Below, in pieces: positions 21,532 to 33,243 of a stretch of DNA of 64,000 nt (positions are counted from its first letter, which is position 1; each line of letters opens with the position of its first letter). Origin of the DNA: Terana coerulea (Eukaryota > Basidiomycota > Agaricomycetes > Polyporales > Phanerochaetaceae). The notes beneath the pieces are model-generated. The model searched no databases. It was not told the DNA's origin and saw nothing but the letters and a program-made list of their open reading frames with translations. Location: assembly GCA_024811115.1 (NCBI GenBank), contig JAKOGH010000990.1:1-64000 (forward strand), written 5' to 3'. The translations under genes and the position numbers were made by a program.

Positions 21532-23840
21532 ACGGACCCCGCAGCCCCTCCGAGTCCCAACGACCTTAGGGTGGTGTTCACATTCGACTCGAGCGATAAC
21601 GAAGACGAGGAGATGGAAGAAGAGTGCGAGGGACTGTATGAGGCGAACGAGCGGAGTTTCAAGGACACCGTGCACGGCTGGAGTGAGCGTCGCTTTTGCG
21701 CATAGGTCACGGCGTGCGATATTGACCAAGCTCCAACGCGTATCTCGCTCAGTCAAGCTCAGCAAACGTATCTGCAAGATCATAGACACGTACGTGCGCG
21801 AAAGAAAACGTGTTCGGAGGCATGCTGACACCGTGCGCAGTCCACATTTCCAGCGACTTCGTCATGTGAAGCAACTCGGCACCGCCTACTATGCATGGCC
21901 TGCTGGCTTCGCACAATCGATTCGAGCATTCCCTTGGTATGTGGTGTACATCATGTGCCTATACATGCGCATAAAACGTTTGTTTGGCCAGGTGTCGCGC
22001 ATCTTGCGCAGCTGCAAATCACCGAGTTACAAAAGAAGCAGCCCAAACTCGGTATCACGCAAAAGGACATAGATTGCGTAACTATTGCAGGGCTATGCCA
22101 CGATTTAGGTCACGGTCCGTGGAGCCATCTCTGGGATTCGATGTTCATCCCGAAAGCATTGTGAGTAACATGCATGCTGTGCGCTCAGTGTTGAAGTGAC
22201 GCCGGGGAGTGACCAGGCCGGGAAAGAAATGGAAGCATGAAGATGCATCGGAGATGATGTTCGACGACCTTATAAAGGAGCCCACGGTAGAAGTCAGCGA
22301 GGAAGAAGCTGTCATAGTCAAAGCTCTCATCGCAGGTGACCAGTCTCGGTGCCCGTAGGTCCCCCGAACTTGCTTCATCGTATCTCCACTTACATCTTGT
22401 TTAGAAATTTGAAGGATAAGCCTTTCCTGTTCCAAATTGTGGCAAACAAGCGCAATGGCCTCGATGTTGACAAGTACATATGCTGACTGCTGCATGTACG
22501 CGGTATACTGACGATATAACCTTAGATTTGATTACATCGCTCGCGATAATCTTGCTATTGGGGAAGGCGAGAACCTGTACCTGACAAAGTGCGTCGTATA
22601 TATGTTCTGGTTGTCAGACTATTAACATCTTGAAGGCTTATTCACTCAGCCCGAGTCATTGACGGTGAAATATGCTATAACATTAATGACGCCAATTCTG
22701 TCTACGAACTATTCTGGTCGCGTTTCAGCTTGCACAAGCGAATGTGCAACCACAAAACAGGTAAACCCACACTTCATGAAAACAAATGAGAGTTTCTCAA
22801 TTGTGGACTTGGCAGCGAGGGCTATTGAGTACATGCTCGTTGACGGCATTCTCGCTGCTGAACCGTACATGAAGATTGCGGAGCAGATCAACGATCCCAA
22901 GCGCTTTATGCACCTCACGGATGACATCAAGTCCCGCATAGAATCAACCACTGAACCTGTAAGCTCCCCCATCTGTCGCCACTGTTCTCGCCTTAATGTG
23001 GCCTGTTGTATGATCACAGGAGCTGCAACCCGCTCGAGATATCTTCCATCGCATCAACACCCGTGACCTCTACAAGTGGGTGGAGTTCAAGGTGTATCCT
23101 TGGAGTGTGAAGGACCTCTGCAAGCGTGATATCACCCCGGAGTCCATTGTCGCTGCAGCGAAAAAGGTCGCAGCGCAGGAGCGAGCCATGGGGTTCAATG
23201 GCAGCGAAGGAGATAATCTTGACAATTCCCTCACTGCGGATCATGTCATTGTGTCTCTGTCAGAGATGCATTACGGCATGGAAGCAGAGAATCCATTGAA
23301 GTATGTCAAATTCTACTCAAAGCGTCAGCCCAATCGTGAGTGTTCTCAATCCCCATGAGCATCTGTCATAGCCGAATACTGATTGTATTGCAGGTGCAAA
23401 GTACGCGGAGGCGGGAGACATCTCGAACATCATGCCTGAAGCGTTTGGTGAAGTCATGCTGCGGATATATACTCGTGACGAAAAGTGGGTTGATATGTAC
23501 CGCCTTGGTCTCGCGTCGCGTACAGGTGCTCAACCTGACTTTTAGGTACCACAACCTGATCCAAAAGGGTTACCGTGGAGTTCTCCGAGACATCCGCGAA
23601 AAGCTCGAAGGCGGCGAGAAAGCTGATGATGACCTCCTAGACTCTCCTAAAGTGCGCCCCGCACCAGAAGATAGGCCGTCGACACCTCGAGCGGAACCCG
23701 CGCAGGGTCGGCGGGTCATGTCCAGGGTGATGAGCTTGCGGCTCGCACCGGAGGGCGACGGCGAGCCCGAGGTGGCGCCATTTAGCAGGAACCAGTTCAC
23801 AGACGTTGAGAACACGGAGACACAGGATGGCGTGAAATAG
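21532..23840 (+). CDS. SAMHD1-like HD-domain dNTP triphosphohydrolase
   Basis: Many small exons rebuild a SAMHD1-type core. In order they are KDTVHGW, IKLSKRICKIID, HFQRLRHVKQLGTAYYAWPA, IAGLCHDLGHGPWSHLWDS (the HD pair), VANKRNGLDVDKFDYIARD (the distal metal Asp), SARVIDGEICYNINDANSVY and YKWVEFKVYPWSVKDLC, with a Pro/Ser-rich tail. Family role: hydrolysis of dNTPs to nucleoside and triphosphate, controlling dNTP pools. One extra base near 21905 shifts the frame just before the HNRFEH motif that carries the first metal histidine; downstream sequence is coding in the shifted frame. No ATG opens the acidic N terminus: the frame begins with ACG at 21532 or continues from an unrecognised exon. 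The stop is at 23840, immediately followed by the EthD C relic region. Confidence 0.85.
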
Positions 23841-24117
23841 TACGTCCCCAAGTATTATTTCACATTGTCTGCTCACAGTACCCCGTTCAGTGCAGGCCAA
23901 TAGTTGGATGTCGTGAAGAGGCTTGAGATATCTGTCGCCGCACACGCTTCACGTCTCTTTATCATGATGCCGCGCCAGTTCCATGCAGTCCTGAGTGCCC
24001 ATTGTCTGAAGAAATCAATGTATTTTTAGTAAATTATGATTGCAAGGCTCAAAGCTCACCGTGACTGCTTCATTGCCATCCCGGAGATAGATATGCGCAT
24101 ATATTCGGACTGCGCAG

Positions 24118-24347
24118 TTGCACTTCGACCAGACCGGTACCGTTGCTGCGAGCCTCGCGACCAAGGGCCTCACCCCGCTGCCGTACTACGGCATGGCGAT
24201 CTTTGAGGCCAATTCGCTCGAGAAGATCTTTGAGGTGCTCACGAACGAAGAGACTTGCGCGTGATTGTGCCGGACGAGGAAAGCTTTTTCGACCGTTTGA
24301 AGTCGAGCATGATTGGCGGGCAGTACGCGACAATCTATGGCCAATAA
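24118..24347 (+). pseudogene. EthD-domain exon 2 relic, copy C
   Basis: The sequence is nearly identical to exon 2 of copy B, from TTGCACTTCGACCAGACC to the ATIYGQ stop, including the preceding CAG acceptor. Exon 1 is absent: the sequence jumps from material matching the far upstream flank of copy B (24025-24100) directly to exon 2. Within the exon two bases are lost near 24250 (copy B has GAGGAATACTTGCG, here GAAGAGACTTGCG), so the frame is broken. It cannot make a full EthD protein. Confidence 0.8.
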
Positions 24348-25260
24348 ACTGGCACTGAGGTATGTGCTTCCGGCATCGGACACGCTGGCTCCATAGACTG
24401 AGACAACACGACAGAACGATAGTAAGACTACTATGCAATATTTTGACAGCGTTTTGTACGGATAATTGAAATCTTCGTGTGTGTTCTCTTCCCGACTCGG
24501 ACAGCTACTCGCGGTAGATGCTTTTGAGCCATCGCACCTACTAGTAACACATGACAATATGCCCTTCAACATGGAGGTCAGTCAAATAAGTTTTGGTATG
24601 ACAGCTCCCATAAGATTTATGGGTGGGCTGTTTACTTGCAATCAACAAGCTTGCGACATGCCCGGTTTGCATCCGGTCGGGCTCTTCAAACCAACTAACC
24701 TGCCTAATCAGGTAGTTATATCGGGCGCTACTGTTAGCCTCCCGAGTTTGACCCGCCGTCAAATCGGCTTGGCCCGCCGTCATTCCGCCGTCATTCCACT
24801 ACCAACAAGTACCTGACTCACTTGAGCGTTTACAGATGGCTCTTTTGGCTGATCTTTGCTGGTGGCGGCTGTTTTGGTCCTTCACTTGTAGGTCACCAGC
24901 TTCCGCAAGCCCTCAATCCGTTTATATTTTTCTTGTTGTCGTTATAAGTCTTGGGCGCTGACATAGTCTTCCATAATTCAGCGAAAATTCTGGTGGCCAG
25001 AAGGCTGGATGCAGTAGCAAGACTATTCCTGTACGCGTGAAGCTTTTCGCTTGGTTTGACTGGGCCGCTGAATTCGATAGCCCGGTTGGCCATGAGACCG
25101 CAATGCCACGTAAAGCTATTGGTCAGACCTCATCAACAGACAGTCATCCACTAACGCTCTCTGTATGAGTATATAGAGCTGAGAAGTATATTCAAGCTCA
25201 TGCCTTGTCTCTCATGCTCTCAGGTCTTCATTGCCTGGTCAAGCTCCTTACGGCGCTAGA
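24348..25260. other. Spacer upstream of the P450
   Basis: The first 200 bp match the flank after EthD B. The remainder contains no recognisable gene and ends in the P450 promoter. Confidence 0.4.
25170..25176 (+). promoter_or_regulatory. Putative TATA box of the P450 gene
   Basis: Reads TATATAG, 85 bp before the ATG at 25261. Confidence 0.4.
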
Positions 25261-27374
25261 ATGTCATCCCTCGTTGAGTTCAAGGATGTACTGGACCCAG
25301 TGGTTGTGGTTCCTCTTGCCAGCTTCGTAAGTCTCCGCGTTCCTTAATAGAGCCGAGAGGAGGCTAATGCTATGTACACAGGCTACTTATCTCGCATACA
25401 AGCAGTACGAGCCCGCCACTCCCGCGTCTGCTCTTTTCCTGTTAGGTATCGTCCCTGGAGTACTCGCTGCAACGCTCCGCCCACACTTTGGCTCAATATC
25501 TCTCGCGACTGTCGCCATTTATGGGGCGTACTGGTCTCTCCTTATCGTTTTTGTGGTGGGCTATCGCCTTTCACCGTTCCATCCCCTCGCTCGCTATCCC
25601 GGACCTTTATTGTGTAAGGTCTCGAAGGGGTGGCTGGCATACCTAACCGCGAGCCACGGTAAGGTGCATCTCTATGTGCAGGAGTTGCACCGGCTCCACG
25701 GCGATGTTGTGCGTATTGGTTAGTAGCTGAACGCCATTTTGTCGCCTGCGTTGTGCTAACCATTTTACTGCAGGGCCGAACGAGCTCTCTATCAACCGCA
25801 ACGAAGTATCTACCGCCGTCCTCGGTGCTAAAGGGCTTCCACGTGGGCCATGTGGGTACACGACCTTTGATTCACGGAATTATACTTACGCACCTTGATG
25901 TACAGACTACGAAACCCGCGAGCACGAAGCGGGCAGAAGCCTGGATGGCATACGCGACTCAGCCTTGCATACCGTACGCCGCCGGCCGTGGGCTCGCGGC
26001 ATGAATAGTACCGCCATGAAGCATTATGAAGAGCTGATCAAGACCACGGTTGACGACTTGATCAGTGGGCTCAAGCAGTGCGTCGACGAAGTCGTGGATA
26101 TGTCCACTTGGATGACCTTCTTCGGGTTTGACTTTATGGGGCGCATGGCGTGCGTCCGTAGCGTCAGCGGGGAGTGCATACACCTGAGATGGTCTTTTCA
26201 GGTTTACCCACGATTATGGCATGTTGAAGTCTGGCCGTGACAAACACAGCCTTCACAAACTTACTGTTGATGCGACGATGTGAGTACACAAGGATCGGCT
26301 TGCTGCATCCAAAATGTTTACATATCTCTCAGAGGTGCTGCCTGGGTATCGCACATTCCCTGGGTCGCCCCCTTTCTGGCGTACATCCCTGGTGCCAGCA
26401 AGCAATGGGACGAGATGAAACTCGTCGGCGAGGCGGCTGTGAGGGAGCGGATGAAACGCGGTTCCCAACAACGCGATCTGTTCCACTACCTGGTGTGTTA
26501 ACCTCACATCGTCGCAACAAACTTAGCCGAAGTGCTTTCCAGATGGACGAGGATAGCAATGAGCCAGAGAAGCCCTCGCTGGAGCTCGTCGCTGTGGACG
26601 GCCAGCTGGCGATCATCGCCGGAGCGGACACAGCTGCGACGGCTCTTAGCCACCTATGGTACTTCCTGCTCCGCAATCCGAGCTACCTGAAGAGACTTCG
26701 AAAGGAAGTGGACGATGCATTCCCGCACGGTGAAGACTCTACTAGCGAGCTTGCGAAGCAGGGTTCAATGCCGTTACTGAACGCGTGCATGTTAGTATTC
26801 ACGATTTGTACCATGAAAAAAGTGATGTTTCTTACTCTTAACAGTAACGAAACGTTGCGCCTATACCCACCTGTCTTGGGCTCTCTTCAACGCCGTATTG
26901 TACCTGGTTCTGGAGGGAAGATGATTGGTCCTTAGTAAGTCTCAGCACCGCGTATTACATTGATTGAACCAACCGGCTGCTCCTGTTAGCTTCCTACCGG
27001 AAGGAACGCAAGTTTCACTTTGGGCGTACTCGATTCATCGCAACCCGCAACATTTCTCACCGCTACCCAACGCTTTCTGGCCCGACCGCTGGCTGTCCGA
27101 CGAGAGGCTCGTCCTCCCGTCGGGCGACACCATCCCGGGCAGCACCGTCGTCACGAACCGCGACATCTTCATGCCGTTCTCGCAGGGCCCTATGGTCTGC
27201 GCGGGCAAGAACGTTGCGTTAGCGGAGATTCGCGCGGTATGTTGCGCGCTTTTGCAGCATTTTGACGTCGCGATTGCGGACCAGGTGTGCCTGGATACTT
27301 GGGAGGACAAGATATACGAGATGTTTACCACCAGGAGGGGGGCCTTGCCTGTCCGCCTCAAGCTTCGTGCTTGA
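25261..27374 (+). CDS. Cytochrome P450 monooxygenase
   Basis: All P450 landmarks are present across about nine exons joined by short GT-AG introns. The N terminus is hydrophobic with membrane segments (LFLLGIVPGVLAATL and AYWSLLIVFVVGYRL), followed by the proline hinge HPLARYPGPLL. The C-helix region has RPWARGM. The I-helix oxygen-binding motif is AGADTAATA, the ExxR is NETLRLYPPVLGSLQRR, the PERF-like motif is FWPDRW, and the heme loop FMPFSQGPMVCAGKNVALAE has the cysteine ligand. The product is about 510 residues and all junctions keep frame. It is an ER-anchored monooxygenase needing a P450 reductase; the substrate is unknown. The PGPL hinge and multi-helix N terminus are common in Agaricomycete clans. 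Proximity to EthD and epoxide hydrolase genes may reflect a shared oxidative pathway. Confidence 0.93.
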
Positions 27375-27757
27375 ATGTGTTTCATTGAGCATGTGTGGTC
27401 AAGGCATCGCTAACCAACTATGTATAAAAAATGTCAATACTACGAACAAAAACACGTCTTTCTTTCCAAGCAGGGCTGTGCAATGAAATGTAATGGTTGG
27501 TCAAAAAATGGCCGAAAGGATGGCTCACTGTCCTGTCCAAAATCCGAGAAAAGCACACTATCTGTACAACCCATCATGACTACTGGGTTCCTTCCGCATC
27601 CTGTTCATTAAGGGCACCATACACTGACTGTGGCAAGCAATCCATGGAACCTTGTTCAGCTGGGTCTAATTGAGCGATCTGCGAGACCGCCATTGCCCGG
27701 AGTCGGTTCCTCGCTGCGGATATTGCGAGATGTAGGATGACGTACCATCCGCAGAGG
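27375..27757. other. Spacer between convergent P450 and kinase genes
   Basis: 3' flanks only; nothing recognised. Confidence 0.4.
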
Positions 27758-28866
27758 TCAAGCATGTCCCTGTAAACGTGGCAGCGGTAAGAAGGCGGCG
27801 GCCCGTTCAGGGTTGTACAACACGTACGCTTTGCGAACAGAAAACAGCCAGTACATCCAGCGTGTCCCCATGAGCCATCGATTGAGTAGCCGGAAAAGTG
27901 CAGATGCCTGACGCATCGTGGGCCGCCGCGAAGGAGCCTCCGCAATGAGGATACGCAGGAAGCTCCACATGGATGGGGGAACGCGGCTGAGCCTGTGTTT
28001 AGTTGCGTCCTAAAGGAAGGCTAATAAGCAAACAGGGTAAGATCGGCGAATAGAATGAGCGAATGCACCCCGCAAATCCTCCACAAGGTGCGCCCGACGC
28101 AGAAAACATCATATGCATAGGGTTGGACCCTCAACATGCCTTCGGGAGGATCGAAATGGCCGCCACAGACTTCATAGTCTAAAATTTCCTCGGGTGGGAC
28201 TTGATCTGGCTGCTTAGACAACCAGCGGGAAGAGCCAAAGTCTATGAAATAGTATCGGTCAGGTAATGTTGACGATGGTACAAGCTCGCTCGTGCGGGCT
28301 TGCACCAAGTTCTCGGGATGTATGTCCTAAAAGCTGGTAAGAAGGATACGCTATCAAGGGCAATAAACGTACAAAGTGAGCGATTCCATGGTCGTGCATG
28401 AACTCAACACCCTGTTTACGTGGTCGTTAGCGCATAAGAAGGCTTGGCAACACTGCAAGTCTTACCTCTATGACCTCACCGGCGCACTGCATGATCTCCT
28501 CTAAAGAATGCCATTCTTGGATGGCATACACGCGGTACAAACGCGGCATCACTGCGATGGAGGTTTCATCGCAAGCAATGAAATCCGCAGGAATCGTGTG
28601 GTTCCTCATAGATATCGTCAGGAGCAGCTTGCGAAAGGCGGCCAGTTCCCTAGAGCCATTGTCGAGGGTCTTGACAATCCATTGTGTTTGACTCGAGTTT
28701 TCTGCGATGTACACTCTGTTCCACAAATCCTGCCCTGCATTCAGTAAACAGGTACGACTGGCTCATGCCGAACCTTCAACCCACTCACCATCTGCGCAGT
28801 TAGCGTCAGGCCTCGCTCCCGCAAACAGGCGAGCTCTTGCTCGGTCCATTGGTGTTGCTCGAGCAT
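27758..28866 (-). CDS. Protein-kinase-like protein (basidiomycete-type)
   Basis: The start is MLEQHQWTEQELACLRERG with a strong Kozak context (GCCGCC before ATG). The exons give an N-lobe with TQWIVKTLDNGSRELAAFRK (Lys and Glu), then IPADFIACDETSIAVMPRL and VEFMHDHGIAHF. The last is joined over an intron to DIHPENLVQA, so the catalytic loop reads HFD-IHPEN. Then come YYFIDFGSSRWLSK (DFG), YAYDVFCVGRTLWRICG (F helix), and a C-terminal part with IAEAPSRRPTMRQASALFRL. The kinase residues Lys, Asp, Asn and DFG are kept, with HFD for HRD. The product is a cytosolic protein of about 300 residues in a family expanded in mushrooms. Substrate unknown. It shares a 272-bp promoter interval with the next gene and has a decayed relative at 6-7 kb. 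Confidence 0.8.
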
Positions 28867-29138
28867 GGCGGCAGCGGAAAAGAGCGGTGAGACAGATGGC
28901 GGAAAGTGGCAAGAGGAACGAGGCAATGGCCACTGCGACCGCGCACGAGCCCGTTATATTACTTTTGCATGGCCAGGGTCGCCCCCGGAGTCCCGTGACA
29001 AACACAATGCGCCAATAGACCGGCCACTATGTCTATCCGTATATTAGGACCACCGTAATCGAGGACTGTTCACTCACTCACCAACCACATCTTCTACCTT
29101 TCCCCTACCTCGACCGACACCCCCGCCTCTGAACCACC

Positions 29139-29501
29139 ATGGACAGCGCAGACCTGTTGGCGTTGGCGCAAGCAGCGCAGCGTCTAGATGCCCTCCAGTG
29201 GTGTCAGCCGGGCCACGCAGGGATGACAAGCCAGCGAGTTCCTGTGTTCATTGCCTCTGGGAAACTGTATCTTCAGTACGACAACTCGACGAGGGCGGGA
29301 ACCGCCAACGGTCTCAAATACGCCGTGGTCCTTGCGAGCAACCCGAAGGAGTACAGGTCGATATACATCCTCGAGGATCCCTCCAAGCCGTCGCAGGGTG
29401 TTTCTTTATCGCCAGCCCACGTATATCGCGCAGCGCTGGCCGCTGCAATTGCCGATTTGGCCAAGCAGCCACAGACGATGCTGGTCACGAAGTACGTATA
29501 G
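29139..29501 (+). CDS. Small hypothetical protein, 120 aa
   Basis: A single exon with a good start context (ACCACC before ATGG). The protein MDSADLLALAQAAQRLDALQ has a balanced, folded-looking composition with YAVVLASNPKEYRSIYILED and an Ala-rich helix near the C terminus. It has no signal peptide, membrane segment or known motif. It is divergent from the kinase gene. Function not recognised; it may be a lineage-specific orphan. Confidence 0.6.
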   Translation: MDSADLLALAQAAQRLDALQWCQPGHAGMTSQRVPVFIASGKLYLQYDNSTRAGTANGLKYAVVLASNPKEYRSIYILEDPSKPSQGVSLSPAHVYRAALAAAIADLAKQPQTMLVTKYV

Positions 29502-30072
29502 CCGTCCAGCAAACATGTCGTAAGTTAGCTGCATTTTATGGCTGCGGGCAGGTACTGATTCACCGCGGGCAGATTTGCATGATCCTAAGGCTATTATTCT
29601 TCAATCCTCCGTGTCGGCAAGATCACTCACGGACCGTCACACTTGCTCCGATTCTATACCACACGCGGATGCATAGATATCAATAATTTATCAATAGAGT
29701 AACAAAATAGAGAATGTGTGTACCTGCTGTCCATACGAGTGGTCTTTCTCCCGGTTTTGTGGCCGGCGCAGTCTGGTTTCGCCTTTGCACAGTGGCGCAG
29801 CATTGACTTCGTGTGTCCTTGTGAGGTTGTGGTAGGCACCGGGGAAAGGCGTCATGCCAGGGAGATTGGGGGAAATAACAGATGGCAAACTATAACATGA
29901 GGTTGAGGAACTGGAATAAACTTTCAGTGATATCATTCCCGGTCGTAAGAGGGTACATTTTAGTAAATGGAATTACAAGGATAGTAAGGCGCACTGAGAT
30001 ATGGATTAAGACAAAGATAGTAGCAGTTTGAGGCAGTTGAACCGGGGGAACGAGCCTAATCAAACGTCCCTT
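29502..30072. other. Spacer between convergent genes
   Basis: 3' flanks of the small orphan and of the ketoacyl-CoA reductase. No features recognised. Confidence 0.4.
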
Positions 30073-31456
<1,384 letters not shown>

Positions 31457-31876
31457 GGCTCGCTGCACACAAGCAGTACAGAACAATGAGGTGGACGTTC
31501 GGAGGAGATGGTGGACAAACACGACCTCGAGCGCGCCGGCCTGCAACCACTCAGGGAAATCACAGTTGCCACGTGAACGGGCGCTAACATGAAGGCCGGA
31601 AACGCCCACGGAAATATCCGGTCTTTGACAAACGCCACAAAGCCCTTGACGTCATTTTATGTTCTTGGTCTCGACCACACTTACACTAACCCCATAACCA
31701 GTACTTTTGAGACCAGGAGGGTCCGTGACACAAACGTCCATGAGTGCGAATACGAGATGTCAATAATTCTAATGTACAATTAATTACTAATGAAGATTCT
31801 CCAGACTCAACACATCCGAGGAACACTGTTAACGAGCATATGCCACTTTCAACACCTTCCGAAAGAGCAACCCACT
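31457..31876. other. Promoter of the ketoacyl-CoA reductase
   Basis: This 420-bp interval separates the reductase ATG from the stop of the upstream oxygenase on the same strand. No TATA box was recognised. Confidence 0.4.
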
Positions 31877-32821
31877 TCATTCGTCGTAGAAGACAAGAAG
31901 CCTGAGCTCGATAGACTCGCGAAGAGGAGCCCCTTCAGGCTTAGAGGTGTCGTCGAAAGCGGTGTGGGGCGTAAGAATCGCCGTCTTTCCGTCCTCCCTC
32001 GAATCATAACTAGAAATCACGAATTAGTACGGTTATCCGTCATGTAATCCGAGCTACATACCATTTGATCAAGACAAACTCATCCGGCACCATTCCCTTC
32101 AAGTACTTCCATTTGTGACTAGGGTTGTACTTTACACTCATCGTCTCTCCGTCTCGGTCGGGATAACGGAGGGTGGTCGAGACTAGATCCTGCTCGTCGA
32201 CACTGCTGTAGTCGCACAGCGCAAGAGGCCAGTCAAATGCAGGGACCTTGATGGGACGCCACAAGTTGATGATCTGGAAGCGATGCTTCAGCAGCTCAGG
32301 GGCATCGCTCGCAGGGAGATGGCGGTGGACTCGTGCGACAGCGGAGGCGGCCGTTTGGTCGACGTGTACACGCGGAACAGGCTGGCGCTTCTGCGGGCCG
32401 TCGTCGAGCTCGCCTGGACGGCGGCGACGAATGGCTGCAACGAATGCGAAGGTGAGGAACGTGCGGGTGCGGTAAGAATAAGGATACGCACTGTGATCGA
32501 ACGGAACTATTCTGCTTGCCCCAGTAATCTCCTTTACCAGCGCAATGCTCTCAGGATAGTACTCCTTCTCGATCTCTTCATCGTCTGCGAACGACGTATA
32601 CTTCTGCGGCCTCTTGCCGTACGTGAAGCCGTTAACGTCGAGAGACACAGAATCCTCCTTGCCGCGAAGGTTCTCTATTTGGACCGTCTGCGACTCTGTC
32701 CCAAATTTGTCGGTCGCGCGCCGGTACTCGAGTCGGCGTTGACGGAGACCCATGGCTTCTCACCATCGGTAGGCAGAGTGGTGTATAGGAGTTCGGCGGG
32801 GACTGTGTTTGATATCGTCAT
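31877..32821 (-). CDS. CmcJ/AsaB-like hydroxylase or desaturase family protein
   Basis: The start is MTISNTVPAELLYTTLPTDG at 32821. The family core follows: VQIENLRGKEDSVSLDVNGF, YYPESIALVKEITGASRIVP, FDHT joined over an intron to IRRRRPGEL, RVHVDQT, IINLWRPIKVPAFDWPLALC, YNPSHKWKYLKGMVPDEFVL, and after a final intron YDSREDGKTAILTPHTAFDD. Members related to the cephamycin CmcJ protein and the AsaB hydroxylase/desaturase are mononuclear-iron-type tailoring enzymes; the RVHVDQT and TPHTAFDD histidines are the likely metal ligands. The product is about 280 residues and cytosolic. One T is missing in an AAATTT run near 32703, breaking the frame near residue 40. A TATA box sits about 90 bp upstream. 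Confidence 0.82.
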
Positions 32822-32911
32822 GCTGAGAACGCGAGGTTGAATATGAGTATGCGGTTGTGAGTGAAGTAGAGCTGAGCTGTAAGTACTGAAGCCATCGCCG
32901 AGATGCATACT

Positions 32912-32919
32912 CTTATATA
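32912..32919 (-). promoter_or_regulatory. TATA box of the CmcJ/AsaB-like gene
   Basis: TATATAAG on the minus strand, about 90 bp upstream of the ATG at 32821. The rest of 32822-33243 holds nothing else recognised. Confidence 0.5.
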
Positions 32920-33243
32920 GGTATCTGCTTCAAGCATTACATTCTCGAAGGGAATATGACGTGCTTTGCTCCCAAAGCTGACTTAGCGCTTAGTAATACC
33001 ACGGTCCCACCTAGGGCGCCGTCGGGCGGAAGGCGCAATTGACTCCGTCACAGCCGCCCGCTCGGGATTACTGAACCGAGCTGCGGGGTTCATACTGTCA
33101 TTGCTCGCGCAACCGCTCAACGAAGGTTACCAATAACTCTGTAAGCAGATGCTGACAAACATAACTACAAGTCGACAATGTTGCGATTGTGAGGTGCTTG
33201 GGTACACAAATATGGAGACTGTAGCCGACAACCAGATATCCAT

